Numbered from the stretch's first letter, positions 50,088 through 59,854 are shown. The stretch: DNA of 64,000 bases from Bradyrhizobium elkanii USDA 76 (GCF_023278185.1 NZ_CP066356.1:186001-250000), one strand, 5' to 3'. Program-made: numbers and translations. The notes: generated from the letters alone by a model not told the origin.

Positions 50088-50744
50088 ATGTTGTTCATGC
50101 GCAAGACCACCGCGTTGCCGAGCGCCGCCGAGGCGCTGCCGGGTCGCGCGACGCCGATCCCGACCGCGACCACCCATTTCGTCAATGGCAGCAAGCTGCA
50201 GCCGCCTTATCCGCAAGGCCTCGAGCAGGCGGTGTTCGGGCTCGGCTGCTTCTGGGGCGCGGAGCGCAAATTCTGGGAACTCGGCGAGGGGATCTACACC
50301 ACCGCGGTCGGCTATGCCGGCGGCCACACCCCGAACCCGACCTATGAGGAAGTATGCTCGGGGCGCACCGGCCACACCGAAGTGGTGCTGGTCGTGTTCG
50401 ACCCGAAGAAGATCTCCTACGAGAAGCTGCTGAAGACGTTCTGGGAGAACCACAACCCGACGCAGGGCATGCGCCAGGGCAACGACATCGGCACGCAATA
50501 TCGCTCCGCGATCTACACGTTCAGCGACGCGCAGCGCAAAGCAGCCGATGAGTCGCAGGCGATGTATCAGAAGGCGCTTGCCGCCAAGGGCCTCGGCGCC
50601 ATCACCACCGAGGTCGCGCCCGCAGGTGAGTTCTACTTCGCCGAGGACTACCACCAGCAATACCTCGCCAAGAATCCGGCGGGCTATTGCGGGCTCGGCG
50701 GCACCGGCGTGTCCTGCCCGATCGGCGTTGGCGTCACCGCCTGA
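50088..50744 (+). CDS. msrA: Peptide methionine sulfoxide reductase MsrA
   Basis: 218 residues. Catalytic GCFWGAER (Cys54), with conserved GHTEVV and EDYHQQYL; resolving cysteines lie in the C-terminal [12 protein letters not shown] (Cys201 and Cys210). Reduces methionine-S-sulfoxide in oxidised proteins. Start ATG 50088 has GGAGG upstream (50078-50082); the in-frame extension further upstream lacks homology. Confidence 0.95.
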   Translation: MLFMRKTTALPSAAEALPGRATPIPTATTHFVNGSKLQPPYPQGLEQAVFGLGCFWGAERKFWELGEGIYTTAVGYAGGHTPNPTYEEVCSGRTGHTEVVLVVFDPKKISYEKLLKTFWENHNPTQGMRQGNDIGTQYRSAIYTFSDAQRKAADESQAMYQKALAAKGLGAITTEVAPAGEFYFAEDYHQQYLAKNPAGYCGLGGTGVSCPIGVGVTA

Positions 50745-50757
50745 TCGTCCTGCTGAG

Positions 50758-50868
50758 CAAGAGCTCGCTCCGGAAAGCCGGTTTGCGCTCTTCCCGGGCA
50801 CGGCTTTAGATCCTTGTTTGAGCATGATCTTTTCGGAAAACCGGTTTCCACTTTTCCGGATCGTGCTC
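50758..50868. repeat. Tandem pair of dispersed repeat family A
   Basis: GAGCATGATCTTTTCGGAAA ... GGATCGTGCTC (50820-50868), preceded at 50761-50805 by a decayed copy (GCTCCGGAAAGCCGG ... CCCGGGCACGGCT). The outer GAGCATGATC resembles GATCGTGCTC in reverse. Confidence 0.75.
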
Positions 50869-50878
50869 TAAGCCAATA

Positions 50879-50901
50879 GGAGGCCGGCTTTTCCGGCCTC
50901 C
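50879..50901. terminator. Stem-loop downstream of msrA
   Basis: GGAGGCCGG (50879-50887) and CCGGCCTCC (50893-50901), perfect 9-bp stem, loop of 5. No T-run, so a weak terminator or boundary hairpin. Confidence 0.4.
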
Positions 50902-50979
50902 CGCTCGACCCTCGAAAACCCTTTGTTAACCATAAGTGGTGCAAGACTGGGCCTGTCTCGCCGTTGAGGGATAGGTCCG

Positions 50980-51750
50980 GTGCCGGTTGCACGCGCGTTA
51001 CGATTGCCGATCACTGCCGTTGTGGCTGCGCTCGCGCTGTCTGGCTGCATGAGCACGTCCGGTCCCGTCGCCATTGGCCCGCAAGGTTTGGGCCCGCAAG
51101 GCGTCGATGCCGTCAGCTATGGCCCGGCCTACGCACCCGCTCCGGTTGCCGATGCAGGCGGCGGCGGTGCGATCAGCGCATTGCGTTCCGCCTTCGCCAG
51201 CACGTCCCCTGGTTATGGCTATGCCGCACCGGCCGCCGCCCCGGTCGTCTATGCCGCCGCCTCCCCGGGTGGACCCCCCGCCGGCTACGACAACGGATAT
51301 CACCTTGGCCCCGGCGACAAGCTCCGCGTCGTGGTCTACGGCCAGGAAGGCCTGACCAATTCCTATGCGATCGACGCCGCGGGCGCGATCACGATGCCGC
51401 TGATCGGCTCGGTACCGGCACGCGGCCGCACGCCGGCCGGGCTTGCCGGCGAAATCTCGGCGCGGCTGCGCAACGGCTTCATCCGCGAGCCTTCGGTGGC
51501 GGTCGAGATCGAGTCCTATCGTCCGTTCTTCATTCTCGGCGAAGTCCAGGCCCCCGGCCAATATCCCTACGTGCCGAACATGACGGTCGAGAGCGCGGTC
51601 GCGATCGCCGGCGGCTTCTCGCCGCGTGCCCGCCGCGACAGCGTGACGCTGACCCACACCGATGCGTCCGGCTCCGGCCGCTTCGTGGTGCCGCTGGGTA
51701 CGCCGATGAGCCCGGGCGATACGGTGTTCGTCGGCGAGCGCTGGTTTTGA
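50980..51750 (+). CDS. Polysaccharide export lipoprotein (Wza/KpsD-like)
   Basis: 256 residues. Lipobox LSGC near residue 20 marks an outer-membrane or periplasmic lipoprotein. A Gly/Ala/Pro-rich linker leads to a Poly_export domain at about 105-180 (YHLGPGDKLRVVVYGQEGLT) and an SLBB domain (FILGEVQAPGQYPYVPN). No other exopolysaccharide genes adjoin, so it is an orphan member of an export system. Start is GTG 50980. Confidence 0.85.
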   Translation: MPVARALRLPITAVVAALALSGCMSTSGPVAIGPQGLGPQGVDAVSYGPAYAPAPVADAGGGGAISALRSAFASTSPGYGYAAPAAAPVVYAAASPGGPPAGYDNGYHLGPGDKLRVVVYGQEGLTNSYAIDAAGAITMPLIGSVPARGRTPAGLAGEISARLRNGFIREPSVAVEIESYRPFFILGEVQAPGQYPYVPNMTVESAVAIAGGFSPRARRDSVTLTHTDASGSGRFVVPLGTPMSPGDTVFVGERWF

Positions 51751-51767
51751 CGAAGGACAGCGTCCTT

Positions 51768-51870
51768 CGTCATTCCGGGGCGATGCGCAGCATCGGACCC
51801 GGAATCTCGAGGTTCCCCGGTGCGCAATTGCGCACCTGAGGTCCGCGCTTTGCGCGCCCCGGAACGACGG
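51768..51870. repeat. Long intergenic palindrome (CGTCATTCCGGGG type)
   Basis: CGTCATTCCGGGGCG pairs with the CGCCCCGGAACGACG-like right end; GGTGCGCAATTGCGCACC is a perfect inner hairpin. Between convergent genes. Confidence 0.85.
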
Positions 51871-51887
51871 GTGGAAAAGCCCGCTTC

Positions 51888-52562
51888 CTATCGCTTCAAA
51901 TGCTTTGCGAAAAATTCCATGCTGCGCGGCCAGGCGATGTCGGCGCTTGCCTTGTCGTAGCTGGCGCGCTCGTCGCAATGGAAACCGTGCTGCGCGCCGG
52001 GATAGATGAAGACCTCGACCTCGGGCCGCTTCGACTTGATGGTCTCGACATCGCTCAAGGGAATGCCGGCGTCCTTCTCGCCGAAATGCAGCTGCGTCGG
52101 CACTGCCGGCTTGTCGTTGGCGAAGCGCACGATGGCACCGCCGTAATAGCCGACCGCGGCTGACAGCCCGGCCAGCTTGGTGGCGGCGGCATAGGCGACG
52201 CTGCCGCCGAGGCAGAAGCCGATGATGCCGACCGGCCCGACCGGCTTCGCCGCATCGATCGCGGCCTGGGTGTCGCGCAGCATCGCGGCCCAGTCCGGAT
52301 TGGCGACGAACTTCCGCGCCTCGGCGATCTCGTCGGGGGAATAGCCGCTCTGGAAGTTCGGCGTGATGCGGTCGAAGATCGAAGGTGCAACCGCGACATA
52401 GCCTTCCTTCGCCAGCCGGTCGCAGACCGAGCGGATGTGGTGATTGACGCCGAAGATCTCCTGGATCACGACCACCGCGCTCTTCGGCGCGCCGGCAGGA
52501 TCGGCGCGGTAGGCGCCGAGTTCAAATCCGTCCGAAGCCTTGAGTTTGATGTTTTGTCCCAT
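51888..52562 (-). CDS. Dienelactone hydrolase family protein
   Basis: 224 residues with the alpha/beta-hydrolase triad of the family: Cys117 (GFCLGGS), Asp164 (GEKDAGIP) and His192 (AQHGFHCDE). Dienelactone hydrolase opens cis-dienelactone in chlorocatechol breakdown, but many members act on other esters. Not part of a catechol cluster here. ATG 52562. Confidence 0.88.
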   Translation of the reverse strand: MGQNIKLKASDGFELGAYRADPAGAPKSAVVVIQEIFGVNHHIRSVCDRLAKEGYVAVAPSIFDRITPNFQSGYSPDEIAEARKFVANPDWAAMLRDTQAAIDAAKPVGPVGIIGFCLGGSVAYAAATKLAGLSAAVGYYGGAIVRFANDKPAVPTQLHFGEKDAGIPLSDVETIKSKRPEVEVFIYPGAQHGFHCDERASYDKASADIAWPRSMEFFAKHLKR

Positions 52563-52612
52563 GGTCCATCCTTGTCAGTTTGGGGGTTGCATGAAGCTCT
52601 TGATGATGAGGT

Positions 52613-52645
52613 CCAAAGCGCGATGAAATCGTCATCGCGCTTTGG
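52613..52645. repeat. Perfect stem-loop upstream of family A repeat
   Basis: CCAAAGCGCGATGA (52613-52626) and TCATCGCGCTTTGG (52632-52645), 14-bp perfect stem, 5-base loop. Directly adjoins 52656-52704, forming a composite element. Confidence 0.8.
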
Positions 52646-52655
52646 CTCTTCGTTT

Positions 52656-52704
52656 GAGCATGGCCTTTCCGGAAAACCGCTTCGCACGTTTCCGGACCAT
52701 GCTC
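52656..52704. repeat. Dispersed repeat family A, third copy
   Basis: GAGCATGGCCTTTCCGGAAA ... GGACCATGCTC; matches 50820-50868 with a few changes. Its last base is the first base of the stop codon (52704-52706) of the small secreted protein. Confidence 0.8.
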
Positions 52705-53039
52705 TAGCGCCACATCCAGTTCTCGCCCCAGTCGGCCTTCCAGCCGGTCAGCCGGTGTTTGCGGAATTGCAGGAAGAGGCGGTCGTGGTGCGGAAACAGC
52801 CCGCTGCCGCCGAGGTCGCGGAAGGTCAGGAAGATCTCGTTGCCGGGCCGTCCGCTGACATAGGTGAGCGGTGTGCCGAGCGCGCGCTGCGCGTCCGCAA
52901 CGCCCATGCCGAACGCCAGCGGCGTGGTGTTGGACAACGTTGCAGTGAAAGTGGACGGGGCTGTGACGAACGGCAGCTTCTGCGCGTTCGCCTCTGTCGC
53001 GGCCGCAATCAGCAACAAGGCAACCGCGATCGTCTTCAT
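52704..53039 (-). CDS. Small secreted hypothetical protein
   Basis: 111 residues. Signal peptide MKTIAVALLLIAAATEANA; mature part is beta-rich and Trp-rich at its end (TGWKADWGENWMWR). No named domain recognised. Its ATG overlaps the stop of the alpha/beta hydrolase (53036-53039), so the two are translationally coupled. Stop lies in a family A repeat. Confidence 0.7.
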   Translation of the reverse strand: MKTIAVALLLIAAATEANAQKLPFVTAPSTFTATLSNTTPLAFGMGVADAQRALGTPLTYVSGRPGNEIFLTFRDLGGSGLFPHHDRLFLQFRKHRLTGWKADWGENWMWR

Positions 53040-53824
53040 GGCGCAGTCTTTCCCGGCGCGCCGGCCTCAAGGCCATCCAGGAACGGCAGCACCGCGGCGA
53101 TGAAGGCCTGCGGCTGGTCGATGTTGACGGCGTGGCCGGCGTTCGGGATCACCGCCTTCTGCGCACCGGGGATTTTTGCCGCCATGTAGTCGGACGCCGC
53201 CAGGAACGGCGTGTCGTCGGCGCCGACCACAACCAACGCTGGCACCTGGATCCCGGGCAGCGATTCGATCACCCGAGCATCGCGCTGTGCCAGCATGCCG
53301 CGCGCGGCGAGCGCGAGGCCCCTGGCGTTGCGATGGGTGACCGACGCGCGCTCGGCGCTCAGCGATCTCAGCACCTCGAGCCCTTCGCGGTCGAAGCGGT
53401 CGCCGGTCTCGCGGGCGCGCTTGTTCCAGACATCGCGGGCGTCGTCCTTCTTGAAGCCCGGGCCGGTGTCGATGATCAGCAGCGCCCGCACCCGCTCCGG
53501 ATGGGCGCGATGAAAGGCGAGCGACATGTAGCCGCCGAGCGACAGCCCGCCGACGATCGCCTTGTCGGCGCCGGCGGCGTCGAGCAAAGCGGCGATGTCG
53601 CCGACCGTCAGCGCTTCGCTATAGGCATCGGGATCGTCGGGATAGTCGGACTGACCGTGCCCGCGCATGTCCCACAGGATCAGCTTGTGCCGCTGCGACA
53701 GCGCCTCGATCTGGCCCTGCCACATCGCCGACGTCGAGGAATAGCCGTGGGTCAGGATCAGCGGCGGGCCACTGCCGTGGACCTCGTAGTAGATCTCGAC
53801 GCCGTTGCGGTTGAGCTTGGCCAT
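53036..53824 (-). CDS. Alpha/beta-fold hydrolase
   Basis: 262 residues. Nucleophile elbow GGLSLGGY (Ser95), oxyanion-hole stretch LTHGYSST and His in PNAGHAVNIDQP near the end. Resembles 3-oxoadipate enol-lactonase / esterase types; substrate unknown. ATG 53824. Co-translated with the small secreted protein. Confidence 0.87.
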   Translation of the reverse strand: MAKLNRNGVEIYYEVHGSGPPLILTHGYSSTSAMWQGQIEALSQRHKLILWDMRGHGQSDYPDDPDAYSEALTVGDIAALLDAAGADKAIVGGLSLGGYMSLAFHRAHPERVRALLIIDTGPGFKKDDARDVWNKRARETGDRFDREGLEVLRSLSAERASVTHRNARGLALAARGMLAQRDARVIESLPGIQVPALVVVGADDTPFLAASDYMAAKIPGAQKAVIPNAGHAVNIDQPQAFIAAVLPFLDGLEAGAPGKTAP

Positions 53825-54133
53825 TGACGGGCTCCTTGTGTTTCTCTCGCCGCTGTCATCGGACGGCGTTGCCGGTGCTTGCTGCCGACGCTTTGAGCAA
53901 GCGTCTGGCGATTAGACACGAACGCTGGCATTCCAAAAAGCGTCATGCCGTTGCCGCATCGCACAACAGGCATCTTCGGAAATTTATTCTTTTCGAGCAA
54001 TTCCAAATTGGATTGCCTCCAGCCGGGAACCGGATCATTGTTTCGGCAACTGTCGCTGACCCGGTGGGCGCCGGCCAAGACCCAACAGTGAGTTGCCGCC
54101 GTAAGCGGCTTCCTACACCGGAAGGGGAGAGAG
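53825..54133. other. 309-bp region upstream of the molybdenum hydroxylase genes
   Basis: Between divergent alpha/beta hydrolase and iorA-like genes. AT-rich near 53980. Contains a near-palindrome GCAATTCCAAATTGGATTGC at 53997-54016 (one mismatch), about 117 bases before the ATG. No gene is seen. Confidence 0.5.
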
Positions 54134-54625
54134 ATGCCAAATCTCAATATCAACGGACGGAATATGTCCGTCGAGGCGGCCAATGACACGCCGCTGCTTT
54201 GGGTCATCCGCGAGCAATTGCAGATGACGGGCACCAAATTCGGTTGCGGCGCCGGCCTGTGTGGCGCCTGCACGGTTCACGTCAACGGCGAAGCAGTGCG
54301 GTCCTGCCAGACCTCGGTCGCCGACGCCGTCGGCAAGAAGATCACCACCATCGAGGGCCTCTCCGCCAAGGGCGATCATCCCTTGCAGAAGGCCTGGGTC
54401 GCCGAGCAGGTGCCGCAATGCGGCTACTGCCAGTCCGGCCAGATCATGCAGGCGGCGGCGCTGCTGTCGAAGAACACCAACCCGACCAAGGAAGAAGTGG
54501 TCGCGCATATGGACGGCAACCTCTGCCGTTGCATGACCTATTCACGAATCCAGAAGGCGATCATGCGCGCTGCGTCCGACATGCGCACCGCATCGGCCAC
54601 CGGATCCGAGCGGAGGGCCACATGA
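54134..54625 (+). CDS. Isoquinoline 1-oxidoreductase-type alpha subunit (2Fe-2S)
   Basis: 163 residues with two 2Fe-2S domains: plant-type ferredoxin site [16 protein letters not shown] and later the second cluster cysteines in [11 protein letters not shown] and LCRCMTY. Transfers electrons from the molybdenum subunit to an acceptor in the periplasm. The next gene overlaps by four bases. ATG 54134 with GGGGAGAGAG upstream. Confidence 0.9.
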   Translation: MPNLNINGRNMSVEAANDTPLLWVIREQLQMTGTKFGCGAGLCGACTVHVNGEAVRSCQTSVADAVGKKITTIEGLSAKGDHPLQKAWVAEQVPQCGYCQSGQIMQAAALLSKNTNPTKEEVVAHMDGNLCRCMTYSRIQKAIMRAASDMRTASATGSERRAT

Positions 54626-56907
54626 ACAAGCACGTGAAAAACCTCGCGCCCGAGACGACCGATCTCAGCCGCCGTTCCTTCCTGGTCGGCACCGCTGCAA
54701 CCGGCCTCGTGCTCGGCTACGCCGCGTCCGGCATCGACCAGGCGCTCGCGGCGCCCGCACCCGCCAGCTTCGAGCCGAGCGTCTGGTATTCGATCGCACC
54801 CGACGGTCTCGTCACCGTGACCTGCGGCAAGGCCGACATGGGCCAGCACGTCGCCTCGACCATGGCGCAGATCGTGGCCGAAGAGCTCGGCGCGAACTGG
54901 AAGGACATGCGGGTTCAGCTCGCCTCCAACGATCCGAAGTTCAACGATCCCGTGCTGGGCGCGCAGATCACCGGCGGCAGCTGGTCGACGATGATGAACT
55001 TCGATGCCATGAGCCGCGCCGGCGCAGCCGGCCGCATCGCATTGACCGAAGCGGCGGCAGCCTCCATGGGCGTGCCGGCCGGCGAGCTGGTGGTGCGCGA
55101 TTCCAGGATCAGCCATGCGAAGTCGAAGAAGTCGATGTCGTTCGCCGAGGTGGTGAAGAGCGGCAAGGCGACCAAGACCTTCACGGCGGATGACCTGAAG
55201 GCGATCAAGCTCAAGACGCCCGACCAGTACACCATGATCGGCGTCTCGGTGCCGCAGCTCGACATTCCGTCGAAGGTCAACGGCACGGCCAAGTACGGCA
55301 TCGACGTGATGGTGCCGGGCATGGTCTACGGCGCGCTGGTCACCCCGCCGGTGCGTTACGGCGCCACCGTGAAGTCGGTCGACGATAGCGCGGCCAAGAA
55401 GCTGCCCGGCTTCATCAAGGCCGTCACCCTCGACGACAAGACCACAACCACGACCGGCTGGGTCGTCGCGGTCGCCAACACCTATGCGCAGGCGAAGAAG
55501 GCCGCGGCGGCGCTGAAGATCAGCTATGACGGCGGTCCGAACGCAAAGCTGTCGAGCGAATCGCTGTTCGCCGAGGCCAAGCGGCTGCAGGGGCTCAGCG
55601 ATTCCGGCGAGTTCTTCGTCAAGGACGGCGATCCGAACGCGGCGTACGGCTCGGCGGCCAAGGTGTTGGAGGCGGAATACACCACCAACATCAACATCCA
55701 CGCGCCGATGGAGCCGATGAACGCCACCGCGGAGTTCAAGGGCGACATCCTGCACATCTATTCCGGCAACCAGTTCGCGACGCGCTCCGGCGCGATTGCG
55801 GCCGGCGCCGCCGGGATCGATCCGAAGTTCGTGGTGATGCACCAGATGTGGCTGGGCGGCGGTTTCGGCCGGCGTCTCGACGCCGACATGATGGTTCCCG
55901 CGGTGCAGGCGGCGAAGGCCGTCGGCAAGCCGGTCAAGGTCATCTACACGCGCGAAAACGACATGACGATGGATTTCTCGCGTCCGCTGACCTACCAGAA
56001 AGTGAAGGCCGGCATGGACGGCGACGGCAAGATCGTCGCGATGAGCCACGACGTGGTCTCGGCCTGGCCGACCGCGCGTTGGGGAATCCCCGATTTCCTC
56101 ACACCGTCGGTCGACAAGAAGGGCCCGCTCGACTCCTTCACCGTGAACGGAGCGGACTTCTTCTACACCGTGCCCAATCACTATGTGCGGGCGATCAAGA
56201 ACGAGATGGCGCACAACGCCACCCCGTCCGGTCAGCTCCGCTCGGTGGCGCCGGGTTGGACGTTCTGGGCGGTCGAAAGCATGATCGACGAGATCGCGCA
56301 TGCGACCGGCAAGGACCCGGCGCAGCTGCGCATCTCGTTGCTCGACGGCAAGGGCAAGAATGACGGCGGCGCGCAGCGTCTGCGCAACACCTTGCTCGCT
56401 GCGATGGGCCTTGCCGGCTACGGCACCAAGCAGCTGCCCAAGGGCGAAGGCATGGGCGTTGCCTGCGTGTCGTCGCAGGAGCGCGCCACGGCGAGCTGGA
56501 CCGCCTGCGTCGCCCATGTCGCGGTTGCCCCGTCGGGCGAGGTGACGGTGAAGAAGCTGACGGTTGCGACCGACGTCGGTACGCAGGTGAATCCCGATGG
56601 CATCCGCGCCCAGGTCGAGGGCGCGGCGCTGTGGGGCATGTCGCTGGCGCTGTTCGAGAAGGCGACGTTGAAGGACGGCGGCATCGAGCAGACCAACTTC
56701 GACAGCTATACGCCGCTTCGGATGAGCCAGCTGCCGGAAGTCGCGGTCAACGTCATCGCCAATGGCGAGAAGGCGACCGGCGTCGGCGAGCCGGCGGTGA
56801 CGGTGGTGGCGCCGGCGATCGGCAACGCCGTCTTCAACGCGGTCGGCGCCCGCGTCCGAGGCCTGCCGATCACTGCGGAAGCCGTCAAGGCGGCGATGAA
56901 GGCGTAA
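54622..56907 (+). CDS. Isoquinoline 1-oxidoreductase-type beta subunit (molybdopterin-binding)
   Basis: 761 residues. N-terminal Tat signal ([18 protein letters not shown], cut after ALA) directs the folded subunit to the periplasm. Xanthine-dehydrogenase-family molybdenum-binding regions follow ([26 protein letters not shown] near the end). The family oxidises N-heterocycles or aldehydes with molybdopterin cytosine dinucleotide. The usual FAD subunit (CoxM-type) is absent. Start ATG 54622 overlaps the alpha-subunit stop. Its substrate is unknown. Confidence 0.88.
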   Translation: MNKHVKNLAPETTDLSRRSFLVGTAATGLVLGYAASGIDQALAAPAPASFEPSVWYSIAPDGLVTVTCGKADMGQHVASTMAQIVAEELGANWKDMRVQLASNDPKFNDPVLGAQITGGSWSTMMNFDAMSRAGAAGRIALTEAAAASMGVPAGELVVRDSRISHAKSKKSMSFAEVVKSGKATKTFTADDLKAIKLKTPDQYTMIGVSVPQLDIPSKVNGTAKYGIDVMVPGMVYGALVTPPVRYGATVKSVDDSAAKKLPGFIKAVTLDDKTTTTTGWVVAVANTYAQAKKAAAALKISYDGGPNAKLSSESLFAEAKRLQGLSDSGEFFVKDGDPNAAYGSAAKVLEAEYTTNINIHAPMEPMNATAEFKGDILHIYSGNQFATRSGAIAAGAAGIDPKFVVMHQMWLGGGFGRRLDADMMVPAVQAAKAVGKPVKVIYTRENDMTMDFSRPLTYQKVKAGMDGDGKIVAMSHDVVSAWPTARWGIPDFLTPSVDKKGPLDSFTVNGADFFYTVPNHYVRAIKNEMAHNATPSGQLRSVAPGWTFWAVESMIDEIAHATGKDPAQLRISLLDGKGKNDGGAQRLRNTLLAAMGLAGYGTKQLPKGEGMGVACVSSQERATASWTACVAHVAVAPSGEVTVKKLTVATDVGTQVNPDGIRAQVEGAALWGMSLALFEKATLKDGGIEQTNFDSYTPLRMSQLPEVAVNVIANGEKATGVGEPAVTVVAPAIGNAVFNAVGARVRGLPITAEAVKAAMKA

Positions 56908-56925
56908 TGAGCTGAACGAACAAGG

Positions 56926-56958
56926 ACGCCGGAGAGCACAAGCTCTCCGGCGTTTTTC
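56926..56958 (+). terminator. Rho-independent terminator of the molybdenum hydroxylase genes
   Basis: ACGCCGGAGAGC (56926-56937) pairs with GCTCTCCGGCGT (56942-56953), then TTTTTC. Just after the stop at 56907. Confidence 0.88.
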
Positions 56959-57198
56959 TTGGCTCCGCGCGTCGGCCGGGCGGTGACGGCATCAACTTTG
57001 ACGCCGCAAAAATTCATGATTCGCCGCTGACGCTCGCATCTGCATTGGTTTCCGGCCGGCCTGATTCTGCTGGCGGATTTGGCGATCCCTCAAATTGTAT
57101 CCATTGCGCTTAAGCGCCGTTCAGCATCCCCATTAAGTTGGAGGGAACGCATCGTCAGGTAGCGTCCCGGCGTCGGTCGTTACCGCGACGGGGATGCC

Positions 57199-58296
57199 AT
57201 GACTGCCTTAGCCAACAACCAGACTTCGAAGCGCCGCCTCCTGCTGGCGTCAGATCGAAGCGACCAGAGCAACGAGCTCGCCAGCATTTTGCGCTCGGTG
57301 GGCGAGGTCGATACCGTTCCGACTTCCGACATTCCCGAGCAGCCGGCCCGCGATCTCTCCGGCATCGTCGTCGACATCAACCTGCGCTCGCCCGAAGCCG
57401 TGCAGCTCGTCCGCGCCAAGCTGCAGGCCGACGCCTATCGCGAGATGCCGCGGCTGTTCGTGCTGGCGGATGCCTTGCATCACGCCTCGATGCAGGCCTG
57501 GGCGCTCGGCGCCACCGACACGATCTCGCGGCCGTTCGATGCGCGCGGAATCCTGCAGCGCATCCGTGCCGCGTTCCCCGACGACAGCGGCTATGACGAG
57601 ACCGATCGCGGCAAGGCGCTCAACCGCGGCGTCGAGGCCGCGCACGGCGTGATGGTCAAGATGTTCGAGCGGATGCGCGCCGGCGAGCCGCTCAAGTTCG
57701 AGGACATCGTCGCCGCCGAGAACAAGATCCTCAAGGCGATCAAGCACAACTCGCTGCGCGAATGGCTGACCACGGTCGGCTGCCATCACCAGGAGACCTA
57801 TCGTCACTGCCTGTTCGTGACCGGTTTTGCGGTCGCGTTCGCGCAGCATCTCGGCATGCGCGACGACGACCAGCGCCGGCTCGCCCGCGCCGCGCTGCTG
57901 CACGACGTCGGCAAGGCGTTCGTTCCGGTCGCGCTGCTCGACAAGCCCGGCGCATTGACGGTCGAGGAAATGGCCGAGATGCGCGAGCATCCGCGCCGCG
58001 GCTACGAGGCGCTGTCCGCGCAGGGCGGCTTTCCGCCGGAAATGCTCGACGTGATCCTGCATCATCACGAATTCCTCGACGGCACCGGCTATCCCAACGG
58101 CCTCAGCGGCAACCAGATCAGCGACATCGTCCGCGTCACCACGATCGTCGATGTCTATGCCGCTTTGGTCGAGAAGCGCGCCTACCGGCTGCAGTTCACC
58201 CATGCCAAGGCGTTCTCCATGATGGAGGAGATGGGCGGCAAGCTCGACCAGCAATTGCTGCAGGCGTTCCGCCCGGTGGCGTTCGGGCATTATTGA
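57199..58296 (+). CDS. HD-GYP protein with degenerate receiver domain
   Basis: 365 residues. Residues 10-130 are receiver-like: Asp59 (VVDINL) is present but the conserved Lys is Arg111 (SRPFD) and the signature Thr/Ser is Ala, so phosphorylation is doubtful. The HD domain has HDVGK at 235-239 and GTGYP at 295-299, giving a full HD-GYP signature for c-di-GMP hydrolysis. ATG 57199. Probably controls motility or biofilm. Confidence 0.85.
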   Translation: MTALANNQTSKRRLLLASDRSDQSNELASILRSVGEVDTVPTSDIPEQPARDLSGIVVDINLRSPEAVQLVRAKLQADAYREMPRLFVLADALHHASMQAWALGATDTISRPFDARGILQRIRAAFPDDSGYDETDRGKALNRGVEAAHGVMVKMFERMRAGEPLKFEDIVAAENKILKAIKHNSLREWLTTVGCHHQETYRHCLFVTGFAVAFAQHLGMRDDDQRRLARAALLHDVGKAFVPVALLDKPGALTVEEMAEMREHPRRGYEALSAQGGFPPEMLDVILHHHEFLDGTGYPNGLSGNQISDIVRVTTIVDVYAALVEKRAYRLQFTHAKAFSMMEEMGGKLDQQLLQAFRPVAFGHY

Positions 58297-58307
58297 GCCC
58301 TCAACCC

Positions 58308-58339
58308 CGTCATTGCTTCGTCGCTTCGTCGTCGCAATG
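58308..58339. repeat. Half-copy of CGTCATTGC-type palindrome
   Basis: CGTCATTGCTTCGTCGCTTC ... CGCAATG. Same sequence type as 59739-59854, on the other side of the P450 gene. Confidence 0.6.
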
Positions 58340-58447
58340 CCGGCTGAGGCGGCGGCTCTAGCCAATCAACGCAAGTCGTGCTCCTTACCTCCGCCTAGAT
58401 TCCGGTGATCATCGGCAAGACCGATGCTCCGACGGGTGAGGACGATC

Positions 58448-59737
58448 ATGGATACGGCAACGACCGGGGATTTCGACATCCCCGCCGACATCGCGGCAAC
58501 CCTTGTCGATCCCGTCGCCTATGCGGACGACCGCATCCACGACAGCTATCGCTGGCTGCGCGCCAACAACCCGCTCGGCATCGCGCGGCCCGAGAAGTTC
58601 GATCCGTTCTGGGTGGTGACCAAGCACGCCCATATCCAGGCGATCAGCCGGCAGAACGAGCTGTTCCACAACGCCGACCGGCCGACCACGCTGACGACGC
58701 AGGCGCTCGAGGAGCGCGTTCGCAAGATCACCGGCGGGCCCAACCTGGTGCGCTCGCTGGTGCAGATGGACGCGCCCGACCACCCGAAATATCGCGCGCT
58801 GACGCAGGGCTGGTTCATGCCGACCAATCTCGGCAAGTTCGAGGCCCGCGTCCGCGAGATCGCGCGCGCCACGGTGCAGCGCATGCTCGCGAGGGGCGGC
58901 GCCTGCGATTTCGTCGAGGACGTTGCGCTCGGCTATCCCCTGCACGTCATCATGGAGATCCTCGGCGTGCCCGAGGCGGACGAGCCGCGCATGCTCAAGC
59001 TGACGCAGGAACTGTTCGGGCCGCAGGATCCCGACACCGCCCGGGTCCGCGACGCGCTCAGCGCGGAGCAGGTCTCCGCGATGCTGCAGGCGATCATCGC
59101 CGATTTCTCCGCCTACTTCCGCAAGATCACCGAGGATCGCCGCCAGAATCCGCGCGACGATCTCGCTACCGTCATCGCCAATGCGAAGATCGGCGGCGAC
59201 TACATGCCGGAGCACGACCAGACCAGCTATTACATGATCGTCGCGACCGCGGGCCACGACACCACCTCATCCTCGACCGCGGGCGCGATCTGGGCGCTGG
59301 CCCGGGACCCCGCGGAATTCGCCAAGTTGAAGGCCAACCCGGACCTGATCCCGGGCCTGGTCGACGAGTCGATCCGCTGGATGACGCCGGTCAAGCATTT
59401 CATGCGCTCGGCCACCGCGGATACCGAACTCGGCGGCCGCAAGATCGCCAAGGGCGACTGGCTGATGCTGTGCTACGCCTCGGGCAATCGCGACGAGGAG
59501 GTGTTCGAGGACCCCGATCGCTTCCGCAGCGACCGCAAGCCCAATCGCCATGTCGCGTTCGGCTATGGCGCGCATCTCTGCCTCGGTCAGTACCTCGCCA
59601 AGCTCGAGATGCGCATCCTGTTCGAGGAGCTGCTGCCGCACCTGAAATCGCTGACGCTCGACGGCGAGGTGAAGATGACGCAGGCCTATTTTGTCAACGG
59701 CCCGAAGAAGCTGCCGATCCGCTTCGAGGTGAATTGA
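58448..59737 (+). CDS. Cytochrome P450
   Basis: 429 residues, soluble bacterial type. I-helix oxygen motif AGHDTT at 268-273, ExxR in ESIR and haem ligand Cys378 (FGYGAHLCLGQ). Resembles CYP124/125/142-type enzymes oxidising branched lipids or terpenoids; substrate not fixed. Start ATG 58448; upstream ATG codons have no better site. Redox partner genes are not adjacent. Confidence 0.9.
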   Translation: MDTATTGDFDIPADIAATLVDPVAYADDRIHDSYRWLRANNPLGIARPEKFDPFWVVTKHAHIQAISRQNELFHNADRPTTLTTQALEERVRKITGGPNLVRSLVQMDAPDHPKYRALTQGWFMPTNLGKFEARVREIARATVQRMLARGGACDFVEDVALGYPLHVIMEILGVPEADEPRMLKLTQELFGPQDPDTARVRDALSAEQVSAMLQAIIADFSAYFRKITEDRRQNPRDDLATVIANAKIGGDYMPEHDQTSYYMIVATAGHDTTSSSTAGAIWALARDPAEFAKLKANPDLIPGLVDESIRWMTPVKHFMRSATADTELGGRKIAKGDWLMLCYASGNRDEEVFEDPDRFRSDRKPNRHVAFGYGAHLCLGQYLAKLEMRILFEELLPHLKSLTLDGEVKMTQAYFVNGPKKLPIRFEVN

Positions 59738-59738
59738 G

Positions 59739-59854
59739 CGTCATTGCGAGCCAACGGGTCGCGCGAACGCGCGCCCGATGACAGGCTCCGCGAAGCAATC
59801 CATGGCGCCACATACGGAAGCATGGATTGCTTCGTCGCTTTGCTCCTCGCAATG
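59739..59854. repeat. Long intergenic palindrome (CGTCATTGCGAGC type)
   Basis: Outer CGTCATTGCGAGC pairs with the GCTCCTCGCAATG-like right end; GCGAAGCAATCCATG pairs with CATGGATTGCTTCG around 59805-59835. Lies between the convergent P450 and acyl-CoA synthetase genes. Confidence 0.85.
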
